Source of the DNA: Bacillus timonensis
GTDB lineage: Bacteria; Bacillota; Bacilli; Bacillales; Bacillaceae_L
DNA: 64,000 bases
Direction: 5' to 3'
Assembly (NCBI RefSeq): GCF_004799755.1
Contig: NZ_SLUB01000015.1
Location: 1-64,000, forward strand
Shown: positions 36,701 to 45,356 of the stretch, piece after piece
Layout: the number at the start of each line of letters is the position of its first letter
How positions within the stretch are numbered: position 1 is the stretch's first letter
The notes under the pieces: model-generated
What the model was told of the DNA's origin: nothing
Databases searched by the model: none
What the model saw: the letters and a program-made list of their open reading frames with translations, nothing else
Position numbers and translations under genes: made by a program

Positions 36701-38682
36701 GGGCCAGTAAATATGTCTCCTGTTGCTACTTCGAAGTCTCTTGCTTCATAATTATCATACATTTTGAATTGGATACGATCCGCATTAGCATTGTCTTCAG
36801 TAAGTAATACGCCACCATGGATTGTATCTGTTTCTCTATTTTCAAGAACTGTAATTAAATCTCCATGCTCTTGGGGTGCAACAGCCTTCACGGTTCCTAC
36901 TTCAACCAGCATACCTTCAATGCTTTCCCAGAAATCAATTGCATCTTCTTCTGGATCAAACTCAGCAAAACTATCATTATCGATTACTTGGTTTGGAAGG
37001 TTCTCGCTTGTTATTTTAATTGGTTCAGGTAATTCAACCGTTTCCTCAAGTAGTGTTACTACACCGCCACGATCATCTCTTGCATTGATTTGAGTAACTG
37101 GCAGGTCAGTATCACTTTTTGTATTACTATATCCATCGATATGATACTCATCTACTGTACCTGTTATACTTACTAGATTACCAACTTTTACATTCGCTTG
37201 GTTCCCTGTATAAACGACAATCCCTTCAGATGTCTTTGGATTGTTATCCTTTTGGTCATCTGGCGTTTGCATATGAAAGTAGTTGCCGCTTCCGATTTTG
37301 TAGGTATACGTAACAATACCTTCAACATTTTCAACAGGTTCACCTTTAAGTGGAGATTCTTGGGCTTCTCCTTGAATATCATGGATATTGATATTATCAG
37401 CATCGTACACTTTATAAGTAAATTCTTTCACTTCACTAGCTGTTAGGCCTTCTTTTACAGCAATCGCTTTGATTGTTGTATCTTGGTCAATAGTAATTGG
37501 TTCGCTGTACTTTCGACCATTCTCAACTGTTGGTTCAGTTCCATCTATAGTATAGTAAATATCTGCACCTTCAGTTGTAGTAGATAATGTTACTTGAGTT
37601 CCTGCAGGAACGGTACCTGAAGGATGAGATGCATTAACGGATTGAACTTTTGTTGCATCCTCAATGATATCTGCTTGTCCACGAGGAATGATTTGATAAT
37701 CTTGGTCGAATTGTTGAACGATACCAGTTATCGAATCATATGTCGTTCCTACAGATAATTCCAATGCACCTTTTTCATCACGAACTAAGAACTCTGTACC
37801 ATCCTCAGCTTTAGCCGTGTAATTTGCCCAGCCACTGCCTTCGTTAACTTTTACAAGTTCAACATTTTTAACAATTGCTAACTTAGATTCATTTTCTTCA
37901 TTAACATTTGCTCCTGCTAATTCAATTGGCGCAGGTACTCCTATATCTTCGGTTTTTTGAGTCAATGTTGCAGAATCTAGTTGTAATAACCCTCTATATT
38001 CTTGTAATGAACCACTTACAGTGATTTCATCGCCAAGTTGAACATCTAAGGATGTTGGACGAACAGCAATTGCAGCCGTTTCATCTTGAATATGAATTGT
38101 ATTTTTTAATGTTGCTGTTACAATTCCTTTAACTGTTGCTGAACCCGTACCCTGAGCACGTGCTTCAGCAATGCTGATAACAGTTGGTTGTTCTGGTTCA
38201 CCAGGATTGGAGTCACCATCAAGAAATTCATAAGATGAGGCACTTTTTAATCCTGGCACACTAAAATATTGCTCAAGGTTGCCTGTTATAGCTACTTTTC
38301 TTTGAAAGTTTTCTGGATGGTCCATTAAGTTTAAATCTGTACGAACATTTCCTTTTGGTAACTGGACCGGTAAGATCTTAACTGGATTTGTTTCGTTTGG
38401 ATCATCTGCTAAACCAAGGTTAGTAGCAATTTCAAATGGTACAACTTGATCATAACTTGATCCACTCTTAGCTGTTCCCACTATGTATCCTTGCACTGTA
38501 GCTATCCCCGTATTATTTGCAATCGCTTCTGCTACTGTTATAAAGGATGATTGTTGTTCAGTCGTACTAGCATTTTCTTCTGCCGCACTTACAGCAGGTG
38601 CAAAGTTTAATAGAGTAGTAGGCACTATTAAGCTAAGCACAAATAAGATTGATAGTAATTTTTTCACTATGACTTTTTTCAC
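33727..38682 (-). CDS. Giant secreted nuclease / 5'-nucleotidase (YhcR-like)
   Basis: A 1651-residue exported protein: signal peptide (about residues 1-34), OB-fold-like nucleic-acid binding repeats (about 45-340), a chitobiase-C-like beta module (about 350-425, YYTIDGTEPT), another OB-like region, an endonuclease/exonuclease/phosphatase domain (about 700-1000, ASYNLENF ... GVTEVQDNNG ... SDHDPVMVQ), a metallophosphatase domain (MHTNDTHAAL, LHAGDAFTG, FGNHEFDLG, GGHSHT) and a 5'-nucleotidase C-terminal domain (NGGGIRSAI, KGGDGYDVF). It could cut external DNA or RNA and then dephosphorylate the nucleotides. The C-terminus ends GKGFQKFN with no LPxTG sorting motif or membrane helix, unlike wall-anchored relatives. 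GTG 38682 follows GGGGAG. Confidence 0.9.
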   Translation of the reverse strand: MKKVIVKKLLSILFVLSLIVPTTLLNFAPAVSAAEENASTTEQQSSFITVAEAIANNTGIATVQGYIVGTAKSGSSYDQVVPFEIATNLGLADDPNETNPVKILPVQLPKGNVRTDLNLMDHPENFQRKVAITGNLEQYFSVPGLKSASSYEFLDGDSNPGEPEQPTVISIAEARAQGTGSATVKGIVTATLKNTIHIQDETAAIAVRPTSLDVQLGDEITVSGSLQEYRGLLQLDSATLTQKTEDIGVPAPIELAGANVNEENESKLAIVKNVELVKVNEGSGWANYTAKAEDGTEFLVRDEKGALELSVGTTYDSITGIVQQFDQDYQIIPRGQADIIEDATKVQSVNASHPSGTVPAGTQVTLSTTTEGADIYYTIDGTEPTVENGRKYSEPITIDQDTTIKAIAVKEGLTASEVKEFTYKVYDADNINIHDIQGEAQESPLKGEPVENVEGIVTYTYKIGSGNYFHMQTPDDQKDNNPKTSEGIVVYTGNQANVKVGNLVSITGTVDEYHIDGYSNTKSDTDLPVTQINARDDRGGVVTLLEETVELPEPIKITSENLPNQVIDNDSFAEFDPEEDAIDFWESIEGMLVEVGTVKAVAPQEHGDLITVLENRETDTIHGGVLLTEDNANADRIQFKMYDNYEARDFEVATGDIFTGPITGVVNYGFQNYKIYVDLADMQSKHVEGNTKPETTTIIKEDDKLTIASYNLENFSNNTKETSNDKAQKLARAFVQDMESPDIIGVTEVQDNNGQDAGDSAANESYERLIQAIVDAGGPRYEYLNIDPIYNEDGGAPNANIRVGFLYNPERVSLPEGIPAGDATTAVGYESGKLTHNPGRIDPTNPAFANSRKPLAAQFTFQGEDVVVIANHWNSKSGDTPLFGSTQPPVYGSEVQRKQIANIVYDFVEEIKADNPNANIVSVGDYNDFQFSDSMKIFEGELMTNMINHVEQSDRYTYLFQGNSQVLDHIVVSNNLVPKTKIDILHINADFTDMAGRASDHDPVMVQVDLKDKIDNFDLTVMHTNDTHAALDNMPKTVTAVKEERAKDPNALLLHAGDAFTGTLYFNEFQGAADLAMMNLMGFDAMTFGNHEFDLGSSGEGHQKLADFIRGATFPFVSANADFSKDDTFAGIFNDSIEADFSNGQIYNGIIKEVNGEKVGIFGLTTEETADISSPGSIEFENYLEKAEMAVTALEAQGVNKIIALTHIGYDDNAAVDNDLTLAEEVEGIDIIVGGHSHTTLSEPVVVANDETPTVIVQTGNANSNLGVLNVEFDENGVVVAHDGGLVPIGNQVDDPEAAEILAPFKTRVDEVAQEEIGVETPIELENPRTNGDNSKPSVRKNETILGNLITDGMLTKAREFTGKNVVMALQNGGGIRSAINAGPITVGEVITVLPFGNTLATMEITGAELKEAFEISLSKYPGENGGFLHVAGGKVEFDSSKPAGERVVEVYINDSNNKLVAVNDDTTYTIATNAFTAKGGDGYDVFAKAYEEGRVTDLGLSDWENFRDHLISLGSEGIPTEIEGRIVDILTTPGEEPQIVVVTPDVERGNKYVVTANDLGDLTDGATVRVEVPEKKNTIFVSLSSEAVTKLKEANATIVISNSVVDLQVPAAELPDGEIEIKVQKNNRKGALDAYDFSMKSKGKGFQKFN

Positions 38683-38925
38683 AGCTTTCTCCCCTCACTT
38701 TTAAATTAGTAGAAATTGGTTCGCCTACAGGATAATGGCAAAGTAAATATAGGTCAATATAATTTACGAAAATTAAACAAAACTTCAACCTATTTTACCT
38801 ATAAAACACGAACGATAGGAAAAAAGTCACGATTTAATGTTAGTATTTTTTTACTATTTATTTGGTATTCGCAAATACATTGAATAATATATTTCTTAGC
38901 AGTCTCTGAATAATCCTCTGACACT

Positions 38926-38962
38926 AAAAAACGACTACCAATTAAACTAGTAGTCGTTTTTG
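38926..38962 (-). terminator. Terminator of acyl-CoA synthetase 1
   Basis: ACGACTAC/GTAGTCGT arms extended by A5/T5, loop of 11 bases, running into a T run on the minus strand. Confidence 0.9.
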
Positions 38963-38975
38963 CATATTCATTTTT

Positions 38976-40478
38976 TCACCCAACTAAATTTTCATATGTT
39001 TTTTGCAAATGATTCTTATCTATCTTTCCAACATGTGTTTTTGGTATATCTTCTACAAAGATAAACTCTTTCGGAACTTTGTATTTACCGATTTTTTCTT
39101 GACAGAATTCTTTTAATTCCAACATAGAAACCTGTTGATCTGGCATTAACGAGACAATAGCAATTACCATTTCGCCCCACTTTTGATGCGGGACACCAAT
39201 CACCGCAACTTCGTTGATTGCCGGATGCTTACTAATGCACTGTTCTACTTCTAAAGGATAGACATTTTCCCCACCAGTAATGATCATTTCTTTCTTTCGA
39301 CCAACAATATAGTGGTAACCTTCCTCATCACATCTTGCCAAATCACCGGTATGGAGCCATCCATCATGGTACGCATCCTTTGTCGCGTCTTGGTTATTCC
39401 AGTAATGATGGAATACATGCTTTCCACGAATTAAAAGCTCTCCTACCTCTCCAGCCTTTGCTTCTCTCCCAGCGGAAGTCATGATTTTCACATCATTAAA
39501 AAACATTGCTTTCCCAACAGATCCCCTTCTAAATCTTGAAATCTTAGGGTCGATGAAGAAATTATTTGGACCAGCCTCTGTTAATCCATATCCTTCTTTA
39601 AAGGATAGTCCCTTTTCTTCAAAAGCCTGATAAATTTCTAGTGGACACGGAGCTCCTCCTGACAAGAATGTATGCATAGTTGGAAATTTCACATCCTTGA
39701 AGGATGGAGTGTTTACCATCATGTGATACATCGTTGGAACGAGTAATACGACTGTGCAGCCCTCTTGATTGATAATCTGGATTGCTCGATTCGGCTCAAA
39801 GTTATTCGCCAGTACAACCTTGCCACCCATCATTAAAATCGGAATGGATAAGGCATTGAGCCCACCCGTATGGAACATCGGCATATACGTTAATGTCACA
39901 TCTTCTGCTGATAAATTCCAGCTTACGATCGTATTTAACCCATTCCACATAATTGATCGATGGGATAGAACCACTCCCTTTGGTTTACCTGTTGTTCCAC
40001 CAGTATAAATAATCGCTAAGGCATCATCTTCTTGAACCAGTTCCTCCTGGACATAGGAGATACTTGTTTCATTCGCAATTTGATGATACTTCTCTGAATT
40101 AATGTTTATAATTTCTTTAGATGATTTGTCCCGTAATAAGCCCTCCAAATTACTGGATAATGCAATTAGTCTTGGTGATGAATTTGTAAGGATATAGTCT
40201 ATTTCTTCACTTGATAAACGCCAATTTAGCGGTACAAAAACGGCCCCAATTTTCCCACAGGCAAATAACAAATCGAAATAACAAATATCATTCGGAGACA
40301 GTAGTGCAATCCGATCTCCCTTATTGATTCCGATGGTTTTGAAATAATAGGCGATATTTTCCGCACGTTTATTTAATTCTTGAAATGTAAAACGGCTTCC
40401 GTTCTCACCATCTACAACAGCAATCGAATCAGGTGATAGTCGAGCCCGATTTGCGATCCAATCCAGTTCCCACCTCAC
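38976..40478 (-). CDS. Acyl-CoA synthetase 1 (AMP-binding family)
   Basis: A 500-residue adenylate-forming enzyme that should activate a carboxylic acid to its CoA thioester. Motifs: P-loop IIYTGGTTGKPKGVVLSHRS, EGYGLTEAG, WLHTGDLARCDEEGY, GRKKEMIITGGENVYPLEVE and the C-terminal catalytic Lys in HVGKIDKNHL. It is closest in style to medium/long-chain or aryl acyl-CoA ligases of degradation pathways. GTG 40478 follows GGAGAG by six bases. It is the last gene of the cluster on this strand but has its own promoter with a TGTAACT direct repeat, matching that of the livK gene. Confidence 0.92.
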   Translation of the reverse strand: MRWELDWIANRARLSPDSIAVVDGENGSRFTFQELNKRAENIAYYFKTIGINKGDRIALLSPNDICYFDLLFACGKIGAVFVPLNWRLSSEEIDYILTNSSPRLIALSSNLEGLLRDKSSKEIININSEKYHQIANETSISYVQEELVQEDDALAIIYTGGTTGKPKGVVLSHRSIMWNGLNTIVSWNLSAEDVTLTYMPMFHTGGLNALSIPILMMGGKVVLANNFEPNRAIQIINQEGCTVVLLVPTMYHMMVNTPSFKDVKFPTMHTFLSGGAPCPLEIYQAFEEKGLSFKEGYGLTEAGPNNFFIDPKISRFRRGSVGKAMFFNDVKIMTSAGREAKAGEVGELLIRGKHVFHHYWNNQDATKDAYHDGWLHTGDLARCDEEGYHYIVGRKKEMIITGGENVYPLEVEQCISKHPAINEVAVIGVPHQKWGEMVIAIVSLMPDQQVSMLELKEFCQEKIGKYKVPKEFIFVEDIPKTHVGKIDKNHLQKTYENLVG

Positions 40479-40514
40479 AACTATCTCTCCTTACGTCTAC
40501 TTAATTCTATTATT

Positions 40515-40547
40515 ACTATAGAAGATAGTAGTTACATAGAAGTTACA
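40515..40547 (-). promoter_or_regulatory. SARP-like operator and -10 for acyl-CoA synthetase 1
   Basis: On the minus strand: TGTAACT (40541-40547), 4 bases, TGTAACT (40530-40536), 9 bases, TATAGT (40515-40520). The heptamer period is 11 bp and there is no -35 box in the usual place. The same arrangement stands before livK. Confidence 0.7.
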
Positions 40548-40569
40548 CTGAAGGATTTGTTTTAAAGCC

Positions 40570-40599
40570 AAAAAAATAGGAGCCATCATATCAGCTCCT
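40570..40599 (-). terminator. Terminator of the liv/KAS operon
   Basis: AGGAGC/GCTCCT arms with a 10-base loop, then ATTTTTTT on the minus strand, directly after the SDR gene. Confidence 0.85.
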
Positions 40600-40606
40600 C
40601 TTTAAA

Positions 40607-41344
40607 TTACATCATTATTCCACCATCAACATGTAAGGTTGTTCCGTTCACGTAATCCGATTCATCGGAAGATAAAAATAAATATGCATTCGCAATATCT
40701 GAAGGCTTTCCTAGCCTTTGCAGAGGAATCATCATTTTCATTTGATTGATGACCTTTTCAGGTACGGATGAAACCATCCCTGTTTCGATAAATCCTGGTA
40801 CAACTGCATTTACATTAATTCCTTTTCTACCGAGTTCTTTTGCCCACGTTTTTGTCATTCCGACTACCGCTGCCTTTGATGCCGCATAATTGGTTTGACC
40901 AACATTCCCGTATACCCCAGTTACAGACGAGGTACTGACAATTTTCCCTTTGACGTTAGCAATCATATGAGGAACGACAGCTTGAGTGCAATTAAAAACA
41001 CCTGTTAAATTTACGTCGATAACCTTTTGAAAATCCTCCTGAGAAAGCTTTGTCAGCATTGCATCCCGAGTTATCCCTGCATTATTTATTAAAATATCAA
41101 TCTTTCCAAATCGCTCCATAACAGCGGAAACCATTTCATCAACGCTCTCTCTGTTTGCTACATCGACCTGGAAAAATTCAACATCTGCACCTTGTTCTTT
41201 CAGTTCATTAGCTCTATCAGCGCCTGTTGTATCATAGTCTGTTAAGGCAACCTTAGCGCCTTCACGTACAAATGTAATAGCAGCTTCTAGTCCAAGCCCA
41301 TTTGTTGCTCCAGTAATGATTGCCACTTTATCCTTTAATCTCAT
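40607..41344 (-). CDS. FabG-like short-chain dehydrogenase/reductase
   Basis: A 245-residue classical SDR: cofactor loop IITGATNGLGLEAA, LINNAGITRDAM, catalytic Ser in KIVSTSSVTG and YAASKAAV with the Tyr-x3-Lys pair, and a C-terminal VDGGIMM. It resembles FabG or PhaB, which reduce 3-ketoacyl thioesters with NADPH. Next to KAS-III-like enzymes and acyl-CoA ligases it may reduce (or in reverse oxidise) a 3-keto/3-hydroxyacyl intermediate. It overlaps the hydrolase gene by four bases and is the last gene of the operon before its terminator. Confidence 0.92.
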   Translation of the reverse strand: MRLKDKVAIITGATNGLGLEAAITFVREGAKVALTDYDTTGADRANELKEQGADVEFFQVDVANRESVDEMVSAVMERFGKIDILINNAGITRDAMLTKLSQEDFQKVIDVNLTGVFNCTQAVVPHMIANVKGKIVSTSSVTGVYGNVGQTNYAASKAAVVGMTKTWAKELGRKGINVNAVVPGFIETGMVSSVPEKVINQMKMMIPLQRLGKPSDIANAYLFLSSDESDYVNGTTLHVDGGIMM

Positions 41345-42252
41345 TTTGTATGCTCCTTTTTTCCGATAAATTCATGCATATGTTTTAACAATAGCTCTAA
41401 GTTGTCAATTAATGGAGAATGTCCACAGTCTTCAAGTTCAAAAAATGTAGCGTTCTCTCCTAGATCTTCCATAATTTCCTTTGCCATACTTTCTACTACT
41501 ACGTAATCCCGATCCCCACGTAATACTAAGACTGGGATTTTGATTTCTTCAACTTGGCCTGTTCCTTCTGTTAACCCATTGTGATGATGACTGATATTAA
41601 AGGTATTTAGTGAATAATAGACATCAGCAAGATTTCGTTGAGTCATCATATCCTCTAAATACTCATCGTAATGGGCCTCTTCAGGCTGATTTTTAGTGTA
41701 TATAGCCGCATTCCAGATTGCTTTCAGGACTTCTTTATCTCGATTGTCGTAGGCAGTTTGAATTGGGATTGTTCGTGCTAGATCACTATGAATGTCTTCC
41801 ATTGTCTTCAAACGATTTGAAAAATCCAGTTGTCCGTCAGCACCTAAACCATAGATTGGAAAACCTCTTGTTGATGCTGATGCTAGTAATAGTAATTTTG
41901 AGCAAAGTCCAGGATAGTCAGCGACAAACTGCATTCCTACAGCTCCACCTGTTGACCAACCAGCAATAATAAAATTTGATAAACCTATTTCATCAACAAA
42001 TAATTTAATATCATCTGAGAAGTCCTTAATCGATTGTACCGGTTTATGATAAGTTGAAATACCAAAGCCTCTCATATCCACCGCATATACCTTGTAATCG
42101 CTATCAAGGTTTTCGATGACAACATCCCAATGTTTCGATGATGACATGTTCCCATGAATGAGTAGAACTATTTTTTCTCCCCCTTCACGTTCCCTGTAGC
42201 CCAAAGTTTCTCCATTTGCGAGATTAACCGTTTTTAGCTCAATGACTGACAT
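41341..42252 (-). CDS. Alpha/beta hydrolase
   Basis: A 303-residue alpha/beta-fold hydrolase. The nucleophile Ser lies in IAGWSTGGAVG, an oxyanion segment in LLIHGNMSSSKHW, the acid in LRGDRDYVV and the His in EDCGHSPLID. This fits an esterase, thioesterase, lactonase or C-C hydrolase. The Ser nucleophile separates it from OleB-type beta-lactone decarboxylases, which use Asp. ATG 42252 is behind GGGGGG; the gene overlaps the preceding KAS-III-like gene by 19 bases and the SDR gene by four, a tightly coupled unit. Confidence 0.9.
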   Translation of the reverse strand: MSVIELKTVNLANGETLGYREREGGEKIVLLIHGNMSSSKHWDVVIENLDSDYKVYAVDMRGFGISTYHKPVQSIKDFSDDIKLFVDEIGLSNFIIAGWSTGGAVGMQFVADYPGLCSKLLLLASASTRGFPIYGLGADGQLDFSNRLKTMEDIHSDLARTIPIQTAYDNRDKEVLKAIWNAAIYTKNQPEEAHYDEYLEDMMTQRNLADVYYSLNTFNISHHHNGLTEGTGQVEEIKIPVLVLRGDRDYVVVESMAKEIMEDLGENATFFELEDCGHSPLIDNLELLLKHMHEFIGKKEHTK

Positions 42253-43265
42253 TCACAATCCCCCCATTTAATTGTCGTGGCACCCCATGCATATCCAATA
42301 CCGGCACTTACGAGAACAACAAGATCCCCTTCTTTTATTTTACCTTTTTTTACCGCCAATTCCATAGAAAGTATTTGATCGATCTGACCTATATGTCCGA
42401 ATTCATTTAAATATATGGATTGGTCCTGGGTAAGACCTAACTCTTTTAACACATAATCATGGGCTGACTTTTTCATGTGGAGAATGCCCAAGTAGTCAAT
42501 GTCCGACTCGGTATACCGGCTTTTTTGTACGGATGTTCGAATCACCTGAAGAAAGTTTTGCATCGACTTTTCTTCAAGTCGCTGTTTCATCCCTTCTGGA
42601 TCAAGAACATCAAGCATATTTAATTTTTGCTCGAGGGCTTCTTTGGTAATCGGGTTCTTAGTTCCACCTGCAACGACAACGACATCCTCAGAAAATGCAC
42701 CATCTGTGATAATATGACTCTCTAGGACGTGATTTTTAGTAATCCCTTTTTGTAGCAGGATGGCACCGCCACCCGCTCCCAAATTAAACATAAAGCGAGT
42801 TCTAGGATTCTCGTAATCAATAAAATCGACATTTCGATAACCACCCGCGAGTAACACCGTTTTTATAGAGTCATCTGATTTCATCAAATCCTTAGCAACC
42901 TTTATAGCCATGATCGTCGTACCACATCTCATTGCCACATCGAAGCCCCACGCATTTGAAGCGCCGAGCTCCTGTTGCATTTTAATGGCTGCTGTCCACA
43001 AAGGATATTCTTTATGCTCTTCCCCGATGTAGATGATTAAATCAATTTCTAATGGATTGATGTTTGCCTTTTTAATGGCTTCTCTTGCTGCTTTTATCCC
43101 CATTTCACATGTATGGTCATCAGGTCCAGGAATCGGTTTCTTCAAAATACCTAGCTTGGTTTCAATGATTTCCTTGGGTATCCCACTTTTTTTTGAAATG
43201 TCTTCTGAAGTTAAAAAGTCTTCCGGGATGTATGTCCCTGTACTTAAAATTCCAACTGATTGCAA
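42234..43265 (-). CDS. KAS-III-like (FabH-fold) condensing enzyme 1
   Basis: A 343-residue thiolase-fold protein of the 3-oxoacyl-ACP synthase III group. The nucleophile Cys114 lies in AMRCGTTIMA, the first His263 in LHMKKSAHD, and where FabH has Asn in GNTSA this protein has His291 in EFGHIGQ. A glycine-rich end (SAGIGYAWGAT) is present. It may join or cleave acyl-CoA chains; the altered third residue argues against ordinary FabH. It shares the block DYENPRxRFMFN and the Cys-His-His pattern with the second copy at 48408-49415. TTG 43265 follows GAGGAG placed at the end of the 59-residue gene. Confidence 0.88.
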   Translation of the reverse strand: MQSVGILSTGTYIPEDFLTSEDISKKSGIPKEIIETKLGILKKPIPGPDDHTCEMGIKAAREAIKKANINPLEIDLIIYIGEEHKEYPLWTAAIKMQQELGASNAWGFDVAMRCGTTIMAIKVAKDLMKSDDSIKTVLLAGGYRNVDFIDYENPRTRFMFNLGAGGGAILLQKGITKNHVLESHIITDGAFSEDVVVVAGGTKNPITKEALEQKLNMLDVLDPEGMKQRLEEKSMQNFLQVIRTSVQKSRYTESDIDYLGILHMKKSAHDYVLKELGLTQDQSIYLNEFGHIGQIDQILSMELAVKKGKIKEGDLVVLVSAGIGYAWGATTIKWGDCECQSLS

Positions 43266-43271
43266 AGTAGG

Positions 43272-43451
43272 TCACTCCTCTATTACACGTTTCATAAACT
43301 CTACTGCATCATCTAAATCTGTCACAACTGCCTCATCTTCCCCCTGAACATGACTAACCTTTATACGCCAGTGCTTTTTCATTGTCTTTTTATCGACATC
43401 AACTAGCGCACAACGGACAACGAAGGAAGTAATGGGTTGATTATCATTCAT
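43272..43451 (-). CDS. Small unknown protein (59 aa) inside the liv/KAS operon
   Basis: An open frame of 59 codons with GAGAGG six bases before its ATG. The ribosome site of the next gene (GAGGAG) overlaps its own last codons, a good sign that it is translated. The product is soluble and charged, with two strand-like segments (SFVVRCALVDVDKKT, HWRIKVSHVQGE) and a C-terminal acidic helix (DLDDAVEFMKRVIEE). I recognise no family. Position between livM and the KAS-III-like gene suggests a partner or small regulator of that enzyme; that is inference. Confidence 0.75.
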   Translation of the reverse strand: MNDNQPITSFVVRCALVDVDKKTMKKHWRIKVSHVQGEDEAVVTDLDDAVEFMKRVIEE

Positions 43452-43463
43452 GGACCTCTCTCC

Positions 43464-44471
43464 TTAGCCGGCTATTTTTTCTTTTTTATAGTCTTTTGCT
43501 TTATTCGTCCCTTTTCGTTTATAAAACCATGACTTCACTGTTCCAACGATTCCCATTGGGAAGAACATGACAGCTAATATATATAAAATGCCAAAGAAGA
43601 TCATCCATCGTTCAAAAATCCAATGCACCTTTGCAAGCCCAGTTAGCCAGTGATGGGCAAATTCGATAAGCCCCGCTCCAATGATGGCCCCAACTAATGT
43701 TCCAACTCCTCCGATAATTGTCATAAGAAGAGCATCAAGGGTTACATCAAGAGCAAATACCGATGTATTGACAAACCGTAATGTGACAACATACATGGAG
43801 CCGGAAACACTTGCGATTACTCCTGCAACTATACTTGCAATAATTTTATAATGAATCACATTATAGCCTAGTGACTCTGTTCGTGGCTCATTTTCGCGAA
43901 TGGCTTGGAGAACCCTGCCAAGAGGAGATTCTGTGAATCTTTTTAACACTAAAAATACGATAATCATTAAAATCAATGTGACAAAATAGAGAGTCATCCG
44001 GTCTTTTAATACATCAGGAATGCGGAACGTAAATCCATCATTTCCTCGCGTTAATGATCGCCATTTTTCAGCTGCTACTAAAAACAAGCCCGAAAACGCC
44101 AACGTCAGCATGGCATAGAAGTGACTCTTTAACCGTAGCGAGATCAAACCTACAATATAACTTAAGATGGCTGATAGAATCATTCCAACTAGGATGGATA
44201 GCAGAAAAATAGGAACTGTTGGCTCAAATCGATGTAAAAGAACACCTGTCGCATATGCACCAATTCCGAAAAACATTGCATGCCCAAATGAAACAATCCC
44301 TGTAAAACCTAGTAAAATATCATAACTCATAGCAAAAACAGCAAAGATAAATATTTGTGTAAATAAAATCAAGATGCTCCTAGTGTCATTAATAAGTGGA
44401 TAACATAGAAGAAATACTGCCGCCGCAATGTATATGATGTTCGCTTTTGAAGAATTAGTTAGAAGCCTCAT
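43464..44471 (-). CDS. Branched-chain-type ABC transporter permease (LivM-like)
   Basis: A 335-residue permease with about nine to ten membrane segments. The family hallmark FGIGAYATGVLL and the conserved cytoplasmic block REN(E)PRTESLGYNV (ATPase contact) are present, as is GGVGTLVGAIIGAG. With LivH it forms the channel of a branched-chain-amino-acid-type importer; relatives also import urea, amides, or aromatic and dicarboxylic acids. It lies four bases after livH and 12 before the 59-residue gene. Confidence 0.92.
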   Translation of the reverse strand: MRLLTNSSKANIIYIAAAVFLLCYPLINDTRSILILFTQIFIFAVFAMSYDILLGFTGIVSFGHAMFFGIGAYATGVLLHRFEPTVPIFLLSILVGMILSAILSYIVGLISLRLKSHFYAMLTLAFSGLFLVAAEKWRSLTRGNDGFTFRIPDVLKDRMTLYFVTLILMIIVFLVLKRFTESPLGRVLQAIRENEPRTESLGYNVIHYKIIASIVAGVIASVSGSMYVVTLRFVNTSVFALDVTLDALLMTIIGGVGTLVGAIIGAGLIEFAHHWLTGLAKVHWIFERWMIFFGILYILAVMFFPMGIVGTVKSWFYKRKGTNKAKDYKKEKIAG

Positions 44472-44475
44472 TTCC

Positions 44476-45336
44476 TCACCCCTTTGCCCCGAATAATCCT
44501 TGTGGTCTAAAAATTAATACAATGGCCATCAGCAGCATATTGACTGCTAATGATAATTCTGGGACATAGTATGCCATGTAAGCACCTGATAACCCGACTA
44601 AAATCGCTGCAAATAGAGATCCTGTAATACTTCCCATTCCACCAATGACAACAACGATAAATGCGAGAATCGCAAATTCCATACCCATCTCCGCATAAAT
44701 TTGTCCGGAATAAGGCCCAAGTAATACACCGCCAAGTGCGGCCATTGCTGCACCAACCATAAAAACGAGCATAAAAATCTTTTTAATATTAATTCCAAGC
44801 GATTGGACCATTTCCTTGTTGATAACGCCTGCACGAACGATTAAGCCAATCTTTGTATTTTTTAAAATGTAGTAAATAAGGAAGAAAACCAAGAACCCAA
44901 CTAAAATAATAAATAAACGATATTTTATGAGGATAACCCCGCCAAACTCCCAGCTTCCACTCAAATATGGAGGGGTTTTCGCACTTAACTGATTTGGTCC
45001 CCAAACGACCTTTAACATTTCGGAAAGGACAATCATGACCCCAAGTGTTATCAAAATTTGTTGGACATGATTTCCGTAAACAGGTGTAACAATATACTTT
45101 TCAATCAACAACCCTAAAATTAATCCAGTAATCAAAGCTGTAATGATTCCAACTAAGAAACTGCCGGTTTGCCCATAAGACCAAACACCAGCATATGCTC
45201 CCCATGCAAATAGACCACCATGGGCAAAATTTAAGACATCCATAAGTCCAAAAATTAAGGTTAACCCTGCTGCAAGCAGGAAAATCAACATACCTGTAGC
45301 AAGTCCATTGATCGTTAAATTAATGATTGCATCCAC
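44476..45336 (-). CDS. Branched-chain-type ABC transporter permease (LivH-like)
   Basis: A 286-residue permease of eight or so helices with FGLMDVLNFAHGGLFAWGAY near the N-terminus and the IVVVIGGMGSITGSLFAAIL block before the end, as in LivH. The frame continues upstream to 45393, but those codons come from an inserted repeat element; GGGAGGAGGAG sits right before GTG 45336, which is the start. The partner permease LivM follows at once. Confidence 0.92.
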   Translation of the reverse strand: MDAIINLTINGLATGMLIFLLAAGLTLIFGLMDVLNFAHGGLFAWGAYAGVWSYGQTGSFLVGIITALITGLILGLLIEKYIVTPVYGNHVQQILITLGVMIVLSEMLKVVWGPNQLSAKTPPYLSGSWEFGGVILIKYRLFIILVGFLVFFLIYYILKNTKIGLIVRAGVINKEMVQSLGINIKKIFMLVFMVGAAMAALGGVLLGPYSGQIYAEMGMEFAILAFIVVVIGGMGSITGSLFAAILVGLSGAYMAYYVPELSLAVNMLLMAIVLIFRPQGLFGAKG

Positions 45337-45356
45337 AAATTCTCCTCCTCCCATAA

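Noticed and set aside
34153-37446. Plus-strand open frames opposite the giant nuclease
   Set aside because: All lie inside the minus-strand coding sequence, lack ribosome sites and give low-complexity peptides: shadows.
40607-43265. An oleABCD hydrocarbon (beta-lactone to olefin) operon
   Set aside because: Families match loosely, but the hydrolase has Ser rather than Asp as nucleophile, the reductase is a classical FabG-type SDR and not an extended SDR, and the ligases carry normal acyl-CoA synthetase ends.
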